DNA of 64,000 nucleotides from Atopsyche davidsoni (GCA_022113835.1 JAILWY010000010.1:459501-523500); one strand, 5' to 3'. Shown: positions 14,301 to 24,911, counted from the first letter of the stretch. Notes: generated from the letters alone by a model not told the origin. Numbers and translations are program-made.

Positions 14301-17300
14301 TTTCATCTTGATGTTAAAATCAACATCAGTTTCTTTTTCTGATAAAAACAATTATATATATATAAGCATAACAAAATAAAAATATATTATGATTATCTGA
14401 CAGTAATGTTTGAAATCGCTTCAGAGTTCTCTATCGTTAAAATTTAAAATAATTTGATTTTAAGTTTATTAGAATTCTGAGTATTGATTTGGAGCATTTT
14501 AGACTAAACTGTCATGGCTTAAGTTGATTATTTTAGAAAAAAAGATTTAAACATAACCCAATTGTCAAAAAATCTTTATACATGGCAAAAAAAAAAACAC
14601 CTTTATTTGCTCTTAAGTAAAATATCAGAAATATTCATTAAAAAACGACATGAGTGATTATCTATGCTATTTTTCTAACATGAAAATAAAACTACCTCTA
14701 CCTCTTCAAACGCTATTGATTTATAAAATAATTTCCAGCACATAAGTCGCAAGCTAGTGCGAGAGTATGACCTGCTCTCAACATTCACCAGCCATCTAAA
14801 CTCCAGCCGGGGAGAGCTAGAGCGCTACTATTGGGGTTGCAACACATTAAACTGCACGCCCAACTTTACGTTGTATTGACGTCACTAATTTATACTACTT
14901 AATTTTAGTCATACTTGTAAGCGCGCAATGTAATGTTTCGTGTGTTAATTTATTTTAAACTTGCAAATTATTGTTAAATCCGGCATTCACTCCCCGTACG
15001 TGCTCTGTGAATTTCATAATTGAATATTGGTCGAACTCGGGGGTGGAATACATAAATAATAATATAAGTTTTTGAGGTCTCAAATAAAGCTGTGCGACTA
15101 AATATTAATTTATATTCTGCACGACTTTTGCGATTAGTTTTGTTTGTTATTGACATCACACTTTTTTATATTTGAAACGTTTTCCCAGGTGTTTTTCAGT
15201 CCAATAGTACAATTTTCATACGGATAATTGCATTTATAAGGGATAGACTGGGATAATATAATGTCAAAAAAAATATATATTATGATACTTTGATAACATT
15301 TTAATTTTAAAGGAATCACTAGGGTCCAAGAGCTGATTTGGCTGAAAGGCCGTATAAAGAGCGACCGTATTGCGAGGTATGGGTGTATTTTGCCTTGTGT
15401 AATTGTATACACAAGGTAATTATAGTATTTTTTTACCGAGTATTTTTTGCGTAGATTATTTTCCAATCAAGTTGATTTGAATACACTGTGCGTTCATTAT
15501 TACAAATAAAGGATAAACAGTATTCGCAATGAGAGAGTTCGTAACTATTAAGAGAATTTAATTATCAACCGTGATTAACAAACGCGCTACACGCCATACG
15601 CTTCGGTACAGTAATTAATGTTGTCACACGGCGAATTATCGCCAAAAATAATACGTGATTGGTTTTCAAGTTGGTCAGATGGGTCTAAAAACACGAATCG
15701 GTGGCTTGAGGTTTTGATAAAACGATTTCATTTAAACACATCTATGGTGTTATTATTGAAGTACCAAAGAATGATTGGTGAATAACACTGATTTAAAAAA
15801 TAATAAATGGTAAGAAATTCTGCTATACTTAAGTACTTGCTCGTAGACTTTTTCTATTGTTAATAAGCAATAATTATAGGTCTCGTCTTTTGATTTCAAC
15901 TTGGTAATTTTCGTATCAGTGTCATATTTATAATATACATGTATAATTTTTGACAAATATGACAGAAAAGAGAAAAAAAGGATTTGCTATCTAAATACTT
16001 TAAACATTACAACATATTTTATTGCTTGTAGAAGGCTTCAATGCTGTAGTCAAAACTTTAAAAACAGAAAGAGGAAACTAATGAAAAATTGTTTCAATCA
16101 CTTAATTAGTCTAAATTAAAAAAAAACCTTAGGATAAATCCTAATTTTACAAAAATCAAAATACCAGCGGGGCCAAAACGTTAGATTTTAAATAAATAGA
16201 CGCGGCTTAGAACTCAATAAACTGACAACCATAACAACGGCGGCCAAAGCCTGAAAACACATCTATAAAAGTTAACCTACAAACAACTTCAACATTGGAA
16301 TTGAACTGAAATTCAAGTTTCATCCACGAGTTGAATTGTTTGCTGTTTCCCTGTGTTTATATGAAAAAATATACCTACAGACAAATTCATAAAAGTTTAA
16401 TTAAAACCAAATTTCAACAACAAGTCCTGCCGTTTTTCAGACTATAACAAAAATAAACCTGTAGAAATTTCATCACAAAACTTGCATTCAAATCAAGTCT
16501 CATCAACAAGTAGAGCGCGTACGTGCCTCGCTGTGCGATGTTTGATACATTTCCGGAAATAATATGCCACCGCCGGCGGGCGGGGTGGCCGGGTGGCGGG
16601 GTGGAGGGGTGGCCGAGGGGTGGGGTGGCGGGGGTGGCGGGGTGGAGGGGTGGCCGAGGGGTGGGGTGGCGGGGGTGGCGGGGTGGAGGGGTGGCCGAGG
16701 GGTGGGGTGGCGGGGTGGCGGGGTGGAGGGGGGGCCGCGCGGCACGCAGCGCACACAATGGTGTCGCCCGCGATGGCGTCGGAGGCCACCCCTTCGGTCC
16801 TAAAATATGCGGCGCGCCGGGATTACCTCCCTGCCGCGGGGCAGATTTAAACGAAAAATTTCGTCAGTCATGCCTGTTTAATTTATATGATATTCCGAAG
16901 CCAGAGTGTCAACATCGTGACTCGATTCCCCACTGCACTCGCTCGCGGGGCGTGCCCGGCGGTGGGAGATAAGTCTGTCTCAATCCTTGAAGCGGTATTG
17001 GCCAGATGCTATCACAGCACAAGTTGTTTCTGATGTTTGAAAACCTTGCGTTAGTATCGATACGAACTCTGATGCTTTATTGAGAAAACCCGCAATCTAT
17101 ACGCGGAGATCGCTGGGACTTACCGTTCTATTTCATCTTGTGAATAGTATTTATATGAATCTAAATCCAATTACGTTTACGTATTTTTTCGTAGGTTCTT
17201 CGGGAGGTTGTTTGTGAAATCTCGCTTGCTTTTGATTATGGGAATAGCTATCGAGATGTATCTTTTTGGTGGAAAAATTCAGGCTATTTAAATCTGTCCG

Positions 17301-20300
17301 TCTGCATTTTGTACTATAGTTTGTTAACTATTGTTTTTTTAAGTGATCAGAATAATCTAATATACTCTAGATGTTATAAAGATACAACTATATGTCGAGC
17401 TCTAAATTATTATTTTTATTAATATTGGCGTTTTTTAATAAATATACTATGCAATTAGCAGCATTCAACATAGCAGGAATTCCCCTTATGTATTTTTACA
17501 TTCGTTTTTAGCCGCGCCGAAACCGAGGGCCATAAGGCTTCGGTTATAAATAGGAAAGCAGGTGCTCTGCGCCGGGTGCTCGTGAGCAGCTTCAGCTATA
17601 CCGAAAAGAATTTACATATAAAAAGTAGTGAATTAATAAATATATAGTATTTATTACGTCGGTTTGTGTATTAAGTTTCTTAAGATTGGTTTTGTTTGCA
17701 GTCAATAATGTGGGATTCCCGACCAGTGTGGCTGGTCGGGAACAGGTGTGGCTTACCGTGCGCAAAAAAGATATTTAACACTAAACCTACCGACATTACA
17801 TGTATACCTGGAATAGGTATACATGTATTGCGCTGATAGGAATTATCAGCGGGGGTCAATTTGATGCCTCGAATTAATATGGTCTTTATTCTTCTAAATC
17901 TAAACAATTTTATATTATTAGTGCTAATTTGGAGAGAGGAAGAGTCAAGCAGCAATTAGATTAAATACCATATTATCTCGAAAGATTAAATTGACCTCTA
18001 GTGGTAGATAAGAACCTGTCACATATGTACTTCGAAATAAAATAAAAAAAACGAAAAGTAAAAAATGTAAAATTCATTGTTTGCATAATTTAGGAAAAGT
18101 AGTAAATCTTGATAGCGATACGATAAGGTTTAAATATGTACAAGTCGTACCAAAGTTTGAATAGGGGTCAAAATGACCCCCCCGGTAAATTTAATGTTAA
18201 TAAACAATACGCCTTTGTGCGACGGGCCGCTTTGTCCCTGGGACAGACTCGCTGCAGACAGCCCCTCGGCCCGGCCATCGCCAGCGTCGCTGCAGGCACC
18301 AAGTCTCGCATGCATCCTCGCAGCTCTCCTGCTCTAATACTCGGGATGCTCATTTAGCGATCTAGGTCGAATATTGATTGTATTATGTTGTGACTTGTTA
18401 GGTTAACAGAAGGAATTTGCATCCGTAATTGAGTTATAACAATTAATAATTAATACAAATATTTCATAATTACTAGTCAACCGGAGCGTCACGTTTTTTA
18501 CAAATAATGATAGGTGTGGAATAATAACTACTCCATGCAAAACTAAACATATAATATTACAAAAAAACAACCCACGCACGTAAATAATAAGCAAGGCAGT
18601 GCTTGTTCCGTTCGCGGGTCGTAATAGGTTTCGGGTTGAATTCAAATGTCGAGTAACGATTTATTGTCATTATTTGCACGATGGCTGCTTCGGGGTTACC
18701 TAATTGGAAATTGCCCGACGGGCCCACGCAAAATTGTTGGCCAGAAAATAGCTCAAAGGAAAATCTCACGCGGACTAACTGCAGCGACTGCCGATGTGAT
18801 GGCTTTACATTGTTCGAAAAAAATACAAAACAATGTATAAATTATTGGAGAAAACACGATGTATAGTTTCAAATGTATTCACGCCGAAACGCTGTTTATG
18901 ACATATTCGCAGACGTGAAATGAATTTTGTGGGATGGAAAACATTTTCAATTCAGGCCTCCATAATGAATATCAGTTGTCCGATTAAAAACATACTAGAT
19001 GGTAATGTGAAACGGCAGTGCATTAGAGGATTGCATGATAAATTGATAAATTATTGAAGCTTTTATATCAGAATATCACTCGTCTACCTCTGAAAATCAT
19101 ATTCGAGTCCGGAGAATTATATTTCTGCATGACTTGGGTTTATGCGGCTTATCACAATCAATATTGCGTTCGACAGGTTAACTACCGGGCGATGCACCTG
19201 GAACTTCCATTATATTGATATCATTTTGTATTATTATATTGTTTCAGAAATGCAACCAACATGCAAACACTCTTGTATTAATTATTTATATCAAGTTAAA
19301 TCCTCGTTTTCAATAAATAGTAATTTCAGAGCGCGCGATAAGTTTTAAGATATATACATCACAACATATAATTAAATTACGCAGGCAATCATGATTAAAA
19401 ACATAAGTTATTCGGAAATAGCAAATAATCTTAAATACACATTTTGTACTTTAAACGCACATTCACAAAATCAATTTTATAATCATCAATAGTAACAAAT
19501 TAATAAAGTTTAAACTAATTTAAAAAAAATTAATGTATACATACCAGTACAACATTTATAATAATAATATTTAAATTATAATAATATTCATTTTCAAAGA
19601 CTGTAACGAATTACAGACAAAATACGCATGACATTCAAATATAATATACGCACAATGACTGGCTCTCCTTCTCACGCTAGTCTATCAATAATACTCTCTC
19701 TTTTACGTATAGAAATAGACAGGAATACAAGAAGCTGAGGTTCAGAGATTATCCGAACTCTCGATTCTTCATACAAAAGTCGAGTTCGGCTTAACTCTCT
19801 CATTGTTATCATTAGAGGCAAACTGTGGAGGGTTCATTTTAAACCGACCTGACTAATGTAAAATTTAATGTCACCTTATGTATTTTTTTATCATCATTTA
19901 CGTTAACGTCATTGCTAATAATAGGTAATCTATAGGGACCCGAGTAATCTATAGGGACGGTCCAAGCATGCTGTAGTTTAAAAAATCGGTATTGCCTCGC
20001 TTGCAAATCGAGCCGCGCCGGTGCGACTGCCTCGTGGTAGTGCAAGGTAAAAAAGAAAGCTTCGCGTCCGTAGAATGATAAACGGAAACCTGAAAAAATA
20101 CATATTCAAATTTATTTCGCTACAATGTGCAATGCAAATCCGCGGTAGCCGCTGGCTGGAGACTCGCCCGAGACCGACACTCGATTCTTGGCGAAAGTGT
20201 AACTTTTAAAACAATAAAATATGTGTAATGACCTAAATAAACAGTAATGCGATTTTGAACAACCGTTATATTTTCAATCACAACTTATACCAAGCAAGAT

Positions 20301-23300
20301 TTATTGTGTTTTTTAGAGTATCTCTTTGGCAGTCAAAGAAGATAGAATTTTATTTTATGCCTGGAATATTAGTCTGGCTCTGCTCGGAACATAAAATAAA
20401 ATGAAAATGCATCGAGAAAACTTTTCATTTTATATATTTTTGTTTCGCACCTGCAATATACAGGGCAAACAAATCTTAAGCTTCTAAGTAACAACTACTC
20501 AAAAAATACGAAAAAGCGAATGAAATCAGTTGTTGCGTCGCTCGTCACGGGCTGCCTCGGCCGTCGCTGAGCAGAAGTACTAAAACACACATCCTTCAAC
20601 GAATCTCCGAAATCGTCAAATTAGACGTATTTATTTAGAACTTATATTCTGTATCTCTATGAGAGTGGGGAATGGGGGATAAAATGAATTATAAAAATAA
20701 CATGAAAAAAATATTGGAACGCCATGGCGATACTGCAGCGTGGAAGTGATAGCGTTCAACCTGAAGCCGCTGCGGTCGCAGTGCACCTTTGTTATTTTTA
20801 GGCAGCCAGATAATGCATTTAATTGTACAAAACCATGTACAACGATGAATTTTATACTTATTTAGTAATATGCGATCGGGATGTCTACATCCGGTGATAC
20901 TGAAAGAAGGCGTCAATGGGACGTGTCCCTGTTGGGATGAAAAACCCATAAAAATGAATATAAGAAGTGAGCATGTGAGCGAGCAGGCGGTGCTCCGGCG
21001 CGGTCAGTTTGGCCGCCGATGACAAAGTCCACTCGGACGACAATGGCGCGGAGTTTGTGCGGAGTTTGTGCGGAGTGAATACATTTGACGGTTGCATGGA
21101 AAGGCAATTCAGGACTGCGCTACCCTCGCGGGAGCAGGCAGCGTGAAGAGGAAGTGCCGCCGGCCGGTGCTTCCGTTACTGCTTTGGGTTTGTGACTGAT
21201 CACTAGATTTCTTACTCAACTATCTTTTAATTAATAATACTTATACTCCGCTGCGTTACATCAAAACTACTATTTATTTAATGGAACTAGTATTTATTTT
21301 GTAGTACTCCATTTTATTAAAATAATATAAAACCCAAATGGTTTTGGAGACTACGTTAATTTCACTATTATTAACGTGTGATGACTGTAAATCTATGTAC
21401 ATTGGTCAAACAGGTCGTAGTTTTGCAACAAGATACAAAGAGCACCTGGCATCCTTTAGAAATAATAAACTAGACTCACAATTTGCAATACATCTCAATG
21501 ACAATAAACATAATTTAAACGTTGACAATAAGCCAAGTCTCCTTCATTTTTCTAATAAAGGATATAGACTTAATATTTTGGAGCAATTAGAAATAATTAA
21601 GCACCAAAATTTAGAATTCCCTCTGATCAACGAACAACTGAATAACCATAATTCTCCCCTTCTTAATATTTTTAAAAATACACTTTGATTCTGCATTCAA
21701 ACTAATTGCTTTAAGGTGGCAGCCAGGACAGCCAGGAATCATCACAAACTAGTTTATTTAAGTACTTAGTATTAAAATTATTGCTGTTAATATCATTTTA
21801 ATGGGGCTAAGCACCCAATAGAAGCATTTTTCCACATACATTTGTAAATCTATGACTCATTTATTTCTGTTGAATTTTTTATGTATAATCTCGCTTTTTT
21901 CTGTATAGACTCAGTCTTGAAGATGCCGTGTTCGGCGAAAGAGCTCTCGCTAATAGTGAAATTAACGTAGTCTCCAAAACCATTTGGTTTTATTTTATTA
22001 TAACTATTTATTTATCTTTTTGCCCTCGATTATCTGCGTAAAAATCTACAACTATTCCGGTGAAGTTCGTATTCGTTCATTTTTTATGTGCTATAAATTA
22101 AAATATTTTTGAATAAAATACTCGAGTGATTTTCAACATTTTCGTTTTTATTAGTGACCGGTTTCGCCAACCTTTCACGTTGCTATTATCAAACGGAGTC
22201 TGATAATGCCAACGAAACTGGTCACCCATAAAAGTAAGTACGTGGAAAAATCACGAAAGTATTTTTATTAAAAAATATTAAAATGGAATTCCACCAAGTA
22301 CTCTCTGTCAAAAATATTGAATTTCCTATAAATTAGAGATTGCAATGTTTGAAATATAGACTTATACGCTTCTCTCTCAAACGAAAAGGCCTAATAAGGG
22401 ATTTTTTTCTCATTCGCACTCACAGTAAGTGCTTTTCCGTATGTTGAGAACAACAACGGCTCTGCAATTTCTTTTAACCGCGACGCGTTCCTGTCGAATT
22501 ATATCAAATCACAACAAAAATTCAATAGCAAATACAAGTTAATTCTTAGTTTGTGTCGTTAAGCATTGTTCGATCTTATTTTATTGATAATTGTTAATAC
22601 CCTCGCACATATTAAAGAATTTTGATGAGGTTATTTCATTATATCTTCTGCAGGGCTATCTTTCTATTGCATAACCGAGTATACAAGAGAATATAAATCC
22701 GTTCAACATAGCGAAACATATTTCTAAAATTCAGTACACATTCATGAGAAACGAAGATCAAGATCCCGAGCTTTTCACGTCGGACAAGAGGAGCAGCCGG
22801 TAATCTCTAATGAGAATGACGCTGTGCCGGCATCGATCTCCGCAGCGCCTTTATACTTGTTGAGTTCAATTATGGCTGCTGAACCTAGTTTCAAAGGATT
22901 TAGTGTATATGACGCAATGAATGACGCAAAGTCCAACACTAATTATTCTTTAGTGATCTTTGATTAATATTAAAAAAAATTGAAACGTCATTTTAAAAGT
23001 GAGTGTATTTGAAACGATTACTTACTAATGGAAGGTAACATTGAGCCTGAATGCAACAGAGCCGCGCAGCTGGCGGGTTCCTGGGTCAAACTGCAATAAA
23101 GCTCCAAATAGCTCTTTCCTGTAATTAATTTACCAAAGCGAGACATGCAAGTACAGCGCTGTGATACAGTTGACCGCGCAAACTGGCAAGGACAAATTCG
23201 CTTTGAAATCTGAAAACAATGGCAGGGCGAGAGGTCGTGCATCTGACAGGAGCAGGGGGATGATTCTCGAGCGATGCATTTATTTGGATCAGCGTTTTTC

Positions 23301-24894
23301 AGGGTTGTGGCAATAATTAAGTTCATTCATCACTTAAATTGTAAAAATACATATCATCCATCAAAAAACTAATTGAATGCAATTAGTACTTTTCCTGTCT
23401 GTCTTAAAAACTGTCGATATTTTACGTCTTTACTTCCTAATAATATATCTTAATGATTATAGTAAATACCAAATCGTAGCGAAGTGGAACTAAAATATAT
23501 TACTAGAAATAAATTATATTATTAAACGCGTACCGATTCACTAATATGTACAGCACGGATCTATCGGACAGGTCAGTCGTTCGGCGACCACAATTTTTTT
23601 GAAATAGAAATAAACTTTCTAGAATCCTCCATGGCTGTGGCGGTTAAAAAGCAACTCGATATACTTTCGTGGGGAATAAATATTCAGTTAAAAAATCTCT
23701 CAGGACAAGTTCATTTTAGTGGGGTTGAAAAAGGTAAAAGATATCAAACAGGTGTCTTGTCCGTTGGAGTTAAATCAACCACAAAGTACAAAGAGACAAT
23801 GAACATATTCCCTTCTCTTTATAGTGCCTTCTGAACGGAGGGCTCTTGAATTATTAAAAAGAAAATGAAATACTCCTGCACATCAATATGTAGGCAACGT
23901 GAAAAAGCGTCGTTTCGAGGCTATTTGCATTCTTTTGCGTGAATAAACTCACAAGTAGTCGTTATATTTCAAGTATGATGGAATTTGTTAAATTATTTTG
24001 AATTGTATGCAATAATACGATTAGTTTTCAAATAAAGTCCATTCAAAAATTTATTCATATCTGTCCAGTGCATTGATTTCATAAATCTAGTTAATATTGG
24101 ATGTATTGTTACACACTTCGCGGAATGAATCCACATACGCTGCTGCAGAACAGGGAACTTACGATGGGAAAACAATTTTACATGCTATATTTGATGATTT
24201 ATAATATGCACAGTAAAGAAATCTGCTTGTGTGTTATGATTGTACAGCCCTTGAGGCCGAAACGGGTATAAATAAGAGACAAGATCTGATTTTGTGAGCG
24301 TCACCGAAAGAAATAGTGATAATTTCGAATGGGAACATAATAAACAATGCTTTTTTTATTTTAAATAATATTATTATTTGTTATGTTTAAAATCAACACC
24401 TCGCTTTTTATTCTTACAAATTTGAAAAATAATAAATTACAAATACAAAGTTTATTATTATTTCAAATGCGATCTCCAAAATGATTTCAAAATAAAAAAA
24501 AGTAATTTTTTCACTAAGTGAAACATCTGTCTAACAAAACGAAAAATCTGATTTGCAGATTGCGATAATGTTATTGAAAATGCAGGTTTACATAACAAAT
24601 GAGTTAAAAAATAAATGCAAAACTTTCTTGATTTTGATCGTAATATATGCGAACAATAAAAATATATCAAGATTCAAAGCAGTTACGAAAAGTTGAAAGT
24701 AGTTTGGTTGAGACTTACCGGATATTGTCCAGTTCCTTCTTTAGAGCCGCGTACTCGATGGTGTGCTTGGTGGTGATGGCCATCATGCCCGCGGACATCA
24801 CCCGCAGCTGCTCCTTCAGGGAGCCGATCTCCTCGTCCAGGGCAGCGCGGCAGCCGAGCAGCGCGCCGGCCAACAGCAGAGCACTCATCCACAT
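2012..24894 (-). CDS. sca: Scabrous-like secreted coiled-coil protein, 5' part (2 exons, 3' end outside window)
   Basis: Seen: exon 1 is 24894-24719 and exon 2 is 2345-2012, both minus strand. Exon 1 ends in phase 2 at a GTAAGT donor; exon 2 follows a TGTTGCAG acceptor and restores the frame, giving 170 codons without a stop. Residues 1-18 form a signal peptide (MWMSALLLAGALLGCRA, Ala-x-Ala-like cleavage), followed by LDEEIGSLKEQLRVM. Residues about 75-165 form an Ala/Arg/Glu-rich coiled coil (LTLEWARAALGELRGEMREV) with a glycosylation sequon NAS at 100-102. Known: insect Scabrous is a secreted coiled-coil protein with a C-terminal fibrinogen domain that spaces sensory organs and acts with Notch. 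Inferred: the layout and the W-x6-ELR-x3-E pattern suggest Scabrous. The fibrinogen domain, which would settle it, must lie beyond position 1. The exon 2 donor (GTCAGC) is weak. Another fibrinogen-related secreted protein is possible. Confidence 0.55.
3150..3184. repeat. Short tandem decamer (CAGCTCCTGC)
   Basis: Three to four copies of a 10 bp unit in a small GC-rich island at about 3100-3210. No gene context visible. Confidence 0.8.
3245..3440. repeat. Fold-back repeat, family A, copy 1
   Basis: The left arm carries CTTGGTGGAATTCCATTTTA, then a stretch ending CCCCATGTT, then the core read on the minus strand at 3336-3373 (GATAATGCC...GGTTGGCGAAACC). A degraded inverted copy follows at 3385-3425. 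Shares layout and sequence with copies at 10.6, 12.0, 13.1-13.4, 22.1, 31.0, 36.0 and 39.9 kb. Confidence 0.75.
5947..7209 (+). mobile_element. Mariner-family DNA transposon, 1263 bp, with perfect inverted repeats
   Basis: Bounded by 26 bp inverted repeats (5947-5972 and 7184-7209; outer end CGAGGGCGGTCCGATAAG) that match perfectly, and by TA at 5945-5946 and 7210-7211, the target duplication of Tc1/mariner elements. The interior encodes a D,D34D transposase on the plus strand that is inactivated. The perfect ends suggest a fairly recent insertion, possibly mobilised in trans by an intact relative. Confidence 0.95.
6125..7184 (+). pseudogene. Mariner transposase, broken by a stop and frameshifts
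   Basis: Residues match the mariner transposase plan: an N-terminal helix-turn-helix region (REIKERLDAVYGDSFPS, VREIAEIVGISKDCVDHIL), then the catalytic aspartates in TVDEPWIHW (codon 6594-6596), HHDNAPAHT (6849-6851) and YSPDLAPCDYFLFPNLK (6954-6956). The last two are separated by 34 residues, the D34D signature of mariners. Damage: the third codon after the presumed start (6131-6133) is a stop; the frame shifts near 6450, near 6588 and near 6785; and a few residues seem to be missing near 6800. No stop is found at the expected C terminus, so the last frame reads into the inverted repeat. Not functional as written. Confidence 0.93.
8345..8416. repeat. Inverted pair of hammerhead-like cores, family D
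   Basis: Minus strand of 8345-8381 reads CTAGAAGATGGTC-TCAG-GACC followed by an AACCGAACGTC-like segment. The plus strand of 8378-8416 reads a related sequence ending GGGACCGAAATGTTGC. The two face each other. The pattern (AAGATGG, short stem, GAA...GTC) is like motifs at ends of Penelope-like elements. Degenerate, so assigned with caution. Confidence 0.45.
10566..10731. repeat. Fold-back repeat, family A, copy 2
   Basis: Minus-strand core at 10617-10654 (ACCGGT context intact, stem partly lost), then the outer arm in inverted orientation (AAAATGGAATTCCACC at about 10691-10706). The second core is largely deleted. Confidence 0.65.
11830..11955. repeat. Degenerate AT-rich tandem repeat (AATTGAATGTTTAAnTATTTATG)
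   Basis: Four to five imperfect copies of a unit around GAATGTT(T/A)AATTATTTAT. Directly borders the fold-back repeat at about 11985. Confidence 0.6.
11985..12172. repeat. Fold-back repeat, family A, copy 3 (both arms)
   Basis: Minus-strand core 12008-12037 faces a well-preserved plus-strand core at 12058-12098 (TTTGATAAGGCCAACG...TTGGCGAAACCGGTC). The plus core has a 5 bp stem GCCAA/TTGGC, then GAAACCGGTC. The outer arm AACATGTGGAAAAATCAC follows. Confidence 0.75.
12255..12345 (+). repeat. tRNA-derived SINE-like fragment
   Basis: A B-box-like GGGTTCAAATATCAC at about 12293-12307 preceded at tRNA-like distance by an A-box-like TGGTTGATTAGTGCG. No cloverleaf good enough for a tRNA gene. Confidence 0.35.
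12485..12745 (+). repeat. Dispersed repeat family B, copy 1
   Basis: Shares with 44.64-44.88 kb the order: TTATTTAATT-rich start, AGAATATTAAAAAG, GGTCAAATAAAGTCTTGA, TTTGATAAAAT, ACTTTTCAAAA-AAAGTTTG. The segment AAAGTCTTGA(A)GATG resembles the box before the hammerhead-like core in the Penelope-like element at 21.9 kb. Confidence 0.65.
13047..13455. repeat. Fold-back repeat, family A, copy 4, with an extra inner inverted repeat
   Basis: Outer arm with GAGAGTACTTGGTGGAATTC at about 13060, minus-strand core at 13139-13178, plus-strand core at 13397-13437. Between the cores, 13185-13250 is the approximate reverse complement of 13320-13395 (GATAAAGGGAGAGGTTATTAGAA versus TTCTAACAACCTCTCCCTTTATC read in halves). 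The whole could fold into one hairpin of about 400 nt. Confidence 0.75.
13710..13775 (+). repeat. tRNA-derived SINE-like fragment
   Basis: B-box-like GTGATTCAAATCCACG at about 13749-13764 with an upstream GATGGTCGCC A-box-like segment. Weak; too degenerate to be a tRNA gene. Confidence 0.3.
16594..16735. repeat. GC minisatellite, 41 bp unit
   Basis: About 3.5 copies with period 40-41 bp, each containing GGTGGAGGGGTGGCCGAGGG. It sits in a GC-rich island (16560-16960) in AT-rich DNA. ORFs in five or more frames here come from the repeat and are not supported as genes. Confidence 0.9.
17716..17742. repeat. Perfect hairpin, 11 bp stem
   Basis: TTCCCGACCAG at 17716-17726 pairs with CTGGTCGGGAA at 17732-17742, loop TGTGG. 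It lies 36 bp outside the MITE that starts at 17779. No transcription unit is seen that it could terminate. Confidence 0.8.
17779..18196. mobile_element. piggyBac-type MITE, 418 bp, TTAA target sites
   Basis: Flanked by TTAA at 17775-17778 and 18197-18200. The ends CACTAAACCTACCG and CATTAAATTTACCG (right end, reverse complement) agree at 11 of 14 bases. Near the left end are two perfect hairpins (17798-17826 and 17831-17851) with the same loop GGAAT. Near the right end is the palindrome GGGGTCAAAATGACCCC (18164-18180), echoed on the left by GGGGGTCAATTTGATG. No transposase ORF. TTAA duplication is typical of piggyBac elements; the family assignment is inferred from the ends. Confidence 0.55.
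21374..21688 (+). pseudogene. GIY-YIG endonuclease domain of a Penelope-like element (fragment)
   Basis: The frame starting near 21374 encodes CDDCKSMYIGQTGRSFATRY followed by KEHL and, about 65 residues later, YRLNILEQLEIIKH. These are the Cys-x2-Cys, YIG-QTGR and late LEQLEI blocks of the endonuclease at the C terminus of Penelope-like polymerases. Translation of the upstream part (from 21338) comes from the inverted terminal repeat and is not native protein. The stop is at about 21686. The family's polymerase domain, normally several hundred residues upstream, is missing. Not functional alone. Confidence 0.85.
21916..21945 (+). ncRNA. Hammerhead-like motif in the Penelope-like 3' region
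   Basis: CTTGAAGAT is followed by a perfect 4 bp stem GCCG-TGTT-CGGC, then GAAA, then the self-complementary AGAGCTCT and C. The order box / stem II / GAAA / short palindromic stem III / UC matches the layout of hammerhead ribozymes known from Penelope-like elements, but the first box (UUGAAGAU) departs from canonical CUGAUGA. Activity not shown. Confidence 0.45.
22105..22320. repeat. Fold-back repeat, family A, copy 5 (both arms complete)
   Basis: Left arm (AATACTCGAGTGATTTTC), minus-strand core 22153-22190, plus-strand core 22200-22226 that has lost part of its stem (AATGCCAACGAAACTGGTC), and right arm ending in GGAATTCCACCAAGTACTCT and CTGTCAAAAATATT. Lies 100 bp right of the Penelope-like element. 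Confidence 0.8.
24719..24894 (-). CDS. sca: First coding exon of the scabrous-like gene (signal peptide)
   Basis: ATG at 24894-24892 and donor GTAAGT just left of 24719; 58 codons plus two bases. It encodes a hydrophobic signal sequence followed by the start of a coiled coil ending ALKKELDNIR. GC-rich against an AT-rich background. The start is preferred because a promoter-like TATA/Inr pair lies about 100 bp upstream and the signal peptide begins at this Met; a second Met at codon 3 is an alternative start. Confidence 0.75.
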
Positions 24895-24911
24895 TGCGAC
24901 GGTCGGGACTC

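Larger units (their letters stand above)
21320..22005 (+). mobile_element. 5'-truncated Penelope-like retroelement with inverted terminal segment
   Basis: Holds the C-terminal GIY-YIG endonuclease domain (separate entry), about 230 bp of 3' sequence, and a hammerhead-like motif at 21916-21945. A segment of about 45 bp at the left (about 21322-21370, AAATGGTTTTGGAGACTACG) is the inverted copy of the right end (about 21955-22005). Such inverted or partial terminal repeats are typical of Penelope-like insertions. The reverse transcriptase part is absent, so the copy is dead. Confidence 0.8.
2346..24718 (-). other. Large intron (22.4 kb) of the scabrous-like gene, filled with repeats
   Basis: Inferred from the in-phase joining of the two flanking exons. 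Apart from the repeats listed separately (mariner, Penelope-like element, MITE, fold-back repeats, SINE-like pieces, minisatellites), no nested gene is visible. The stretches 4100-5900, 7300-8300, 8500-10500, 14000-16500, 18200-21300 and 22350-24700 hold only AT-rich sequence with short ORFs lacking domain similarity. Confidence 0.5.

Noticed and set aside
16414..16972. Several overlapping ORFs rich in Pro, Gly and Arg
   Set aside because: By-products of the 41 bp GC minisatellite on both strands.
17544..17600. TATAAATAG box followed by TTCAGC, a possible promoter
   Set aside because: Spacing to an initiator is too long (about 46 bp) and no coding exon follows on the plus strand.
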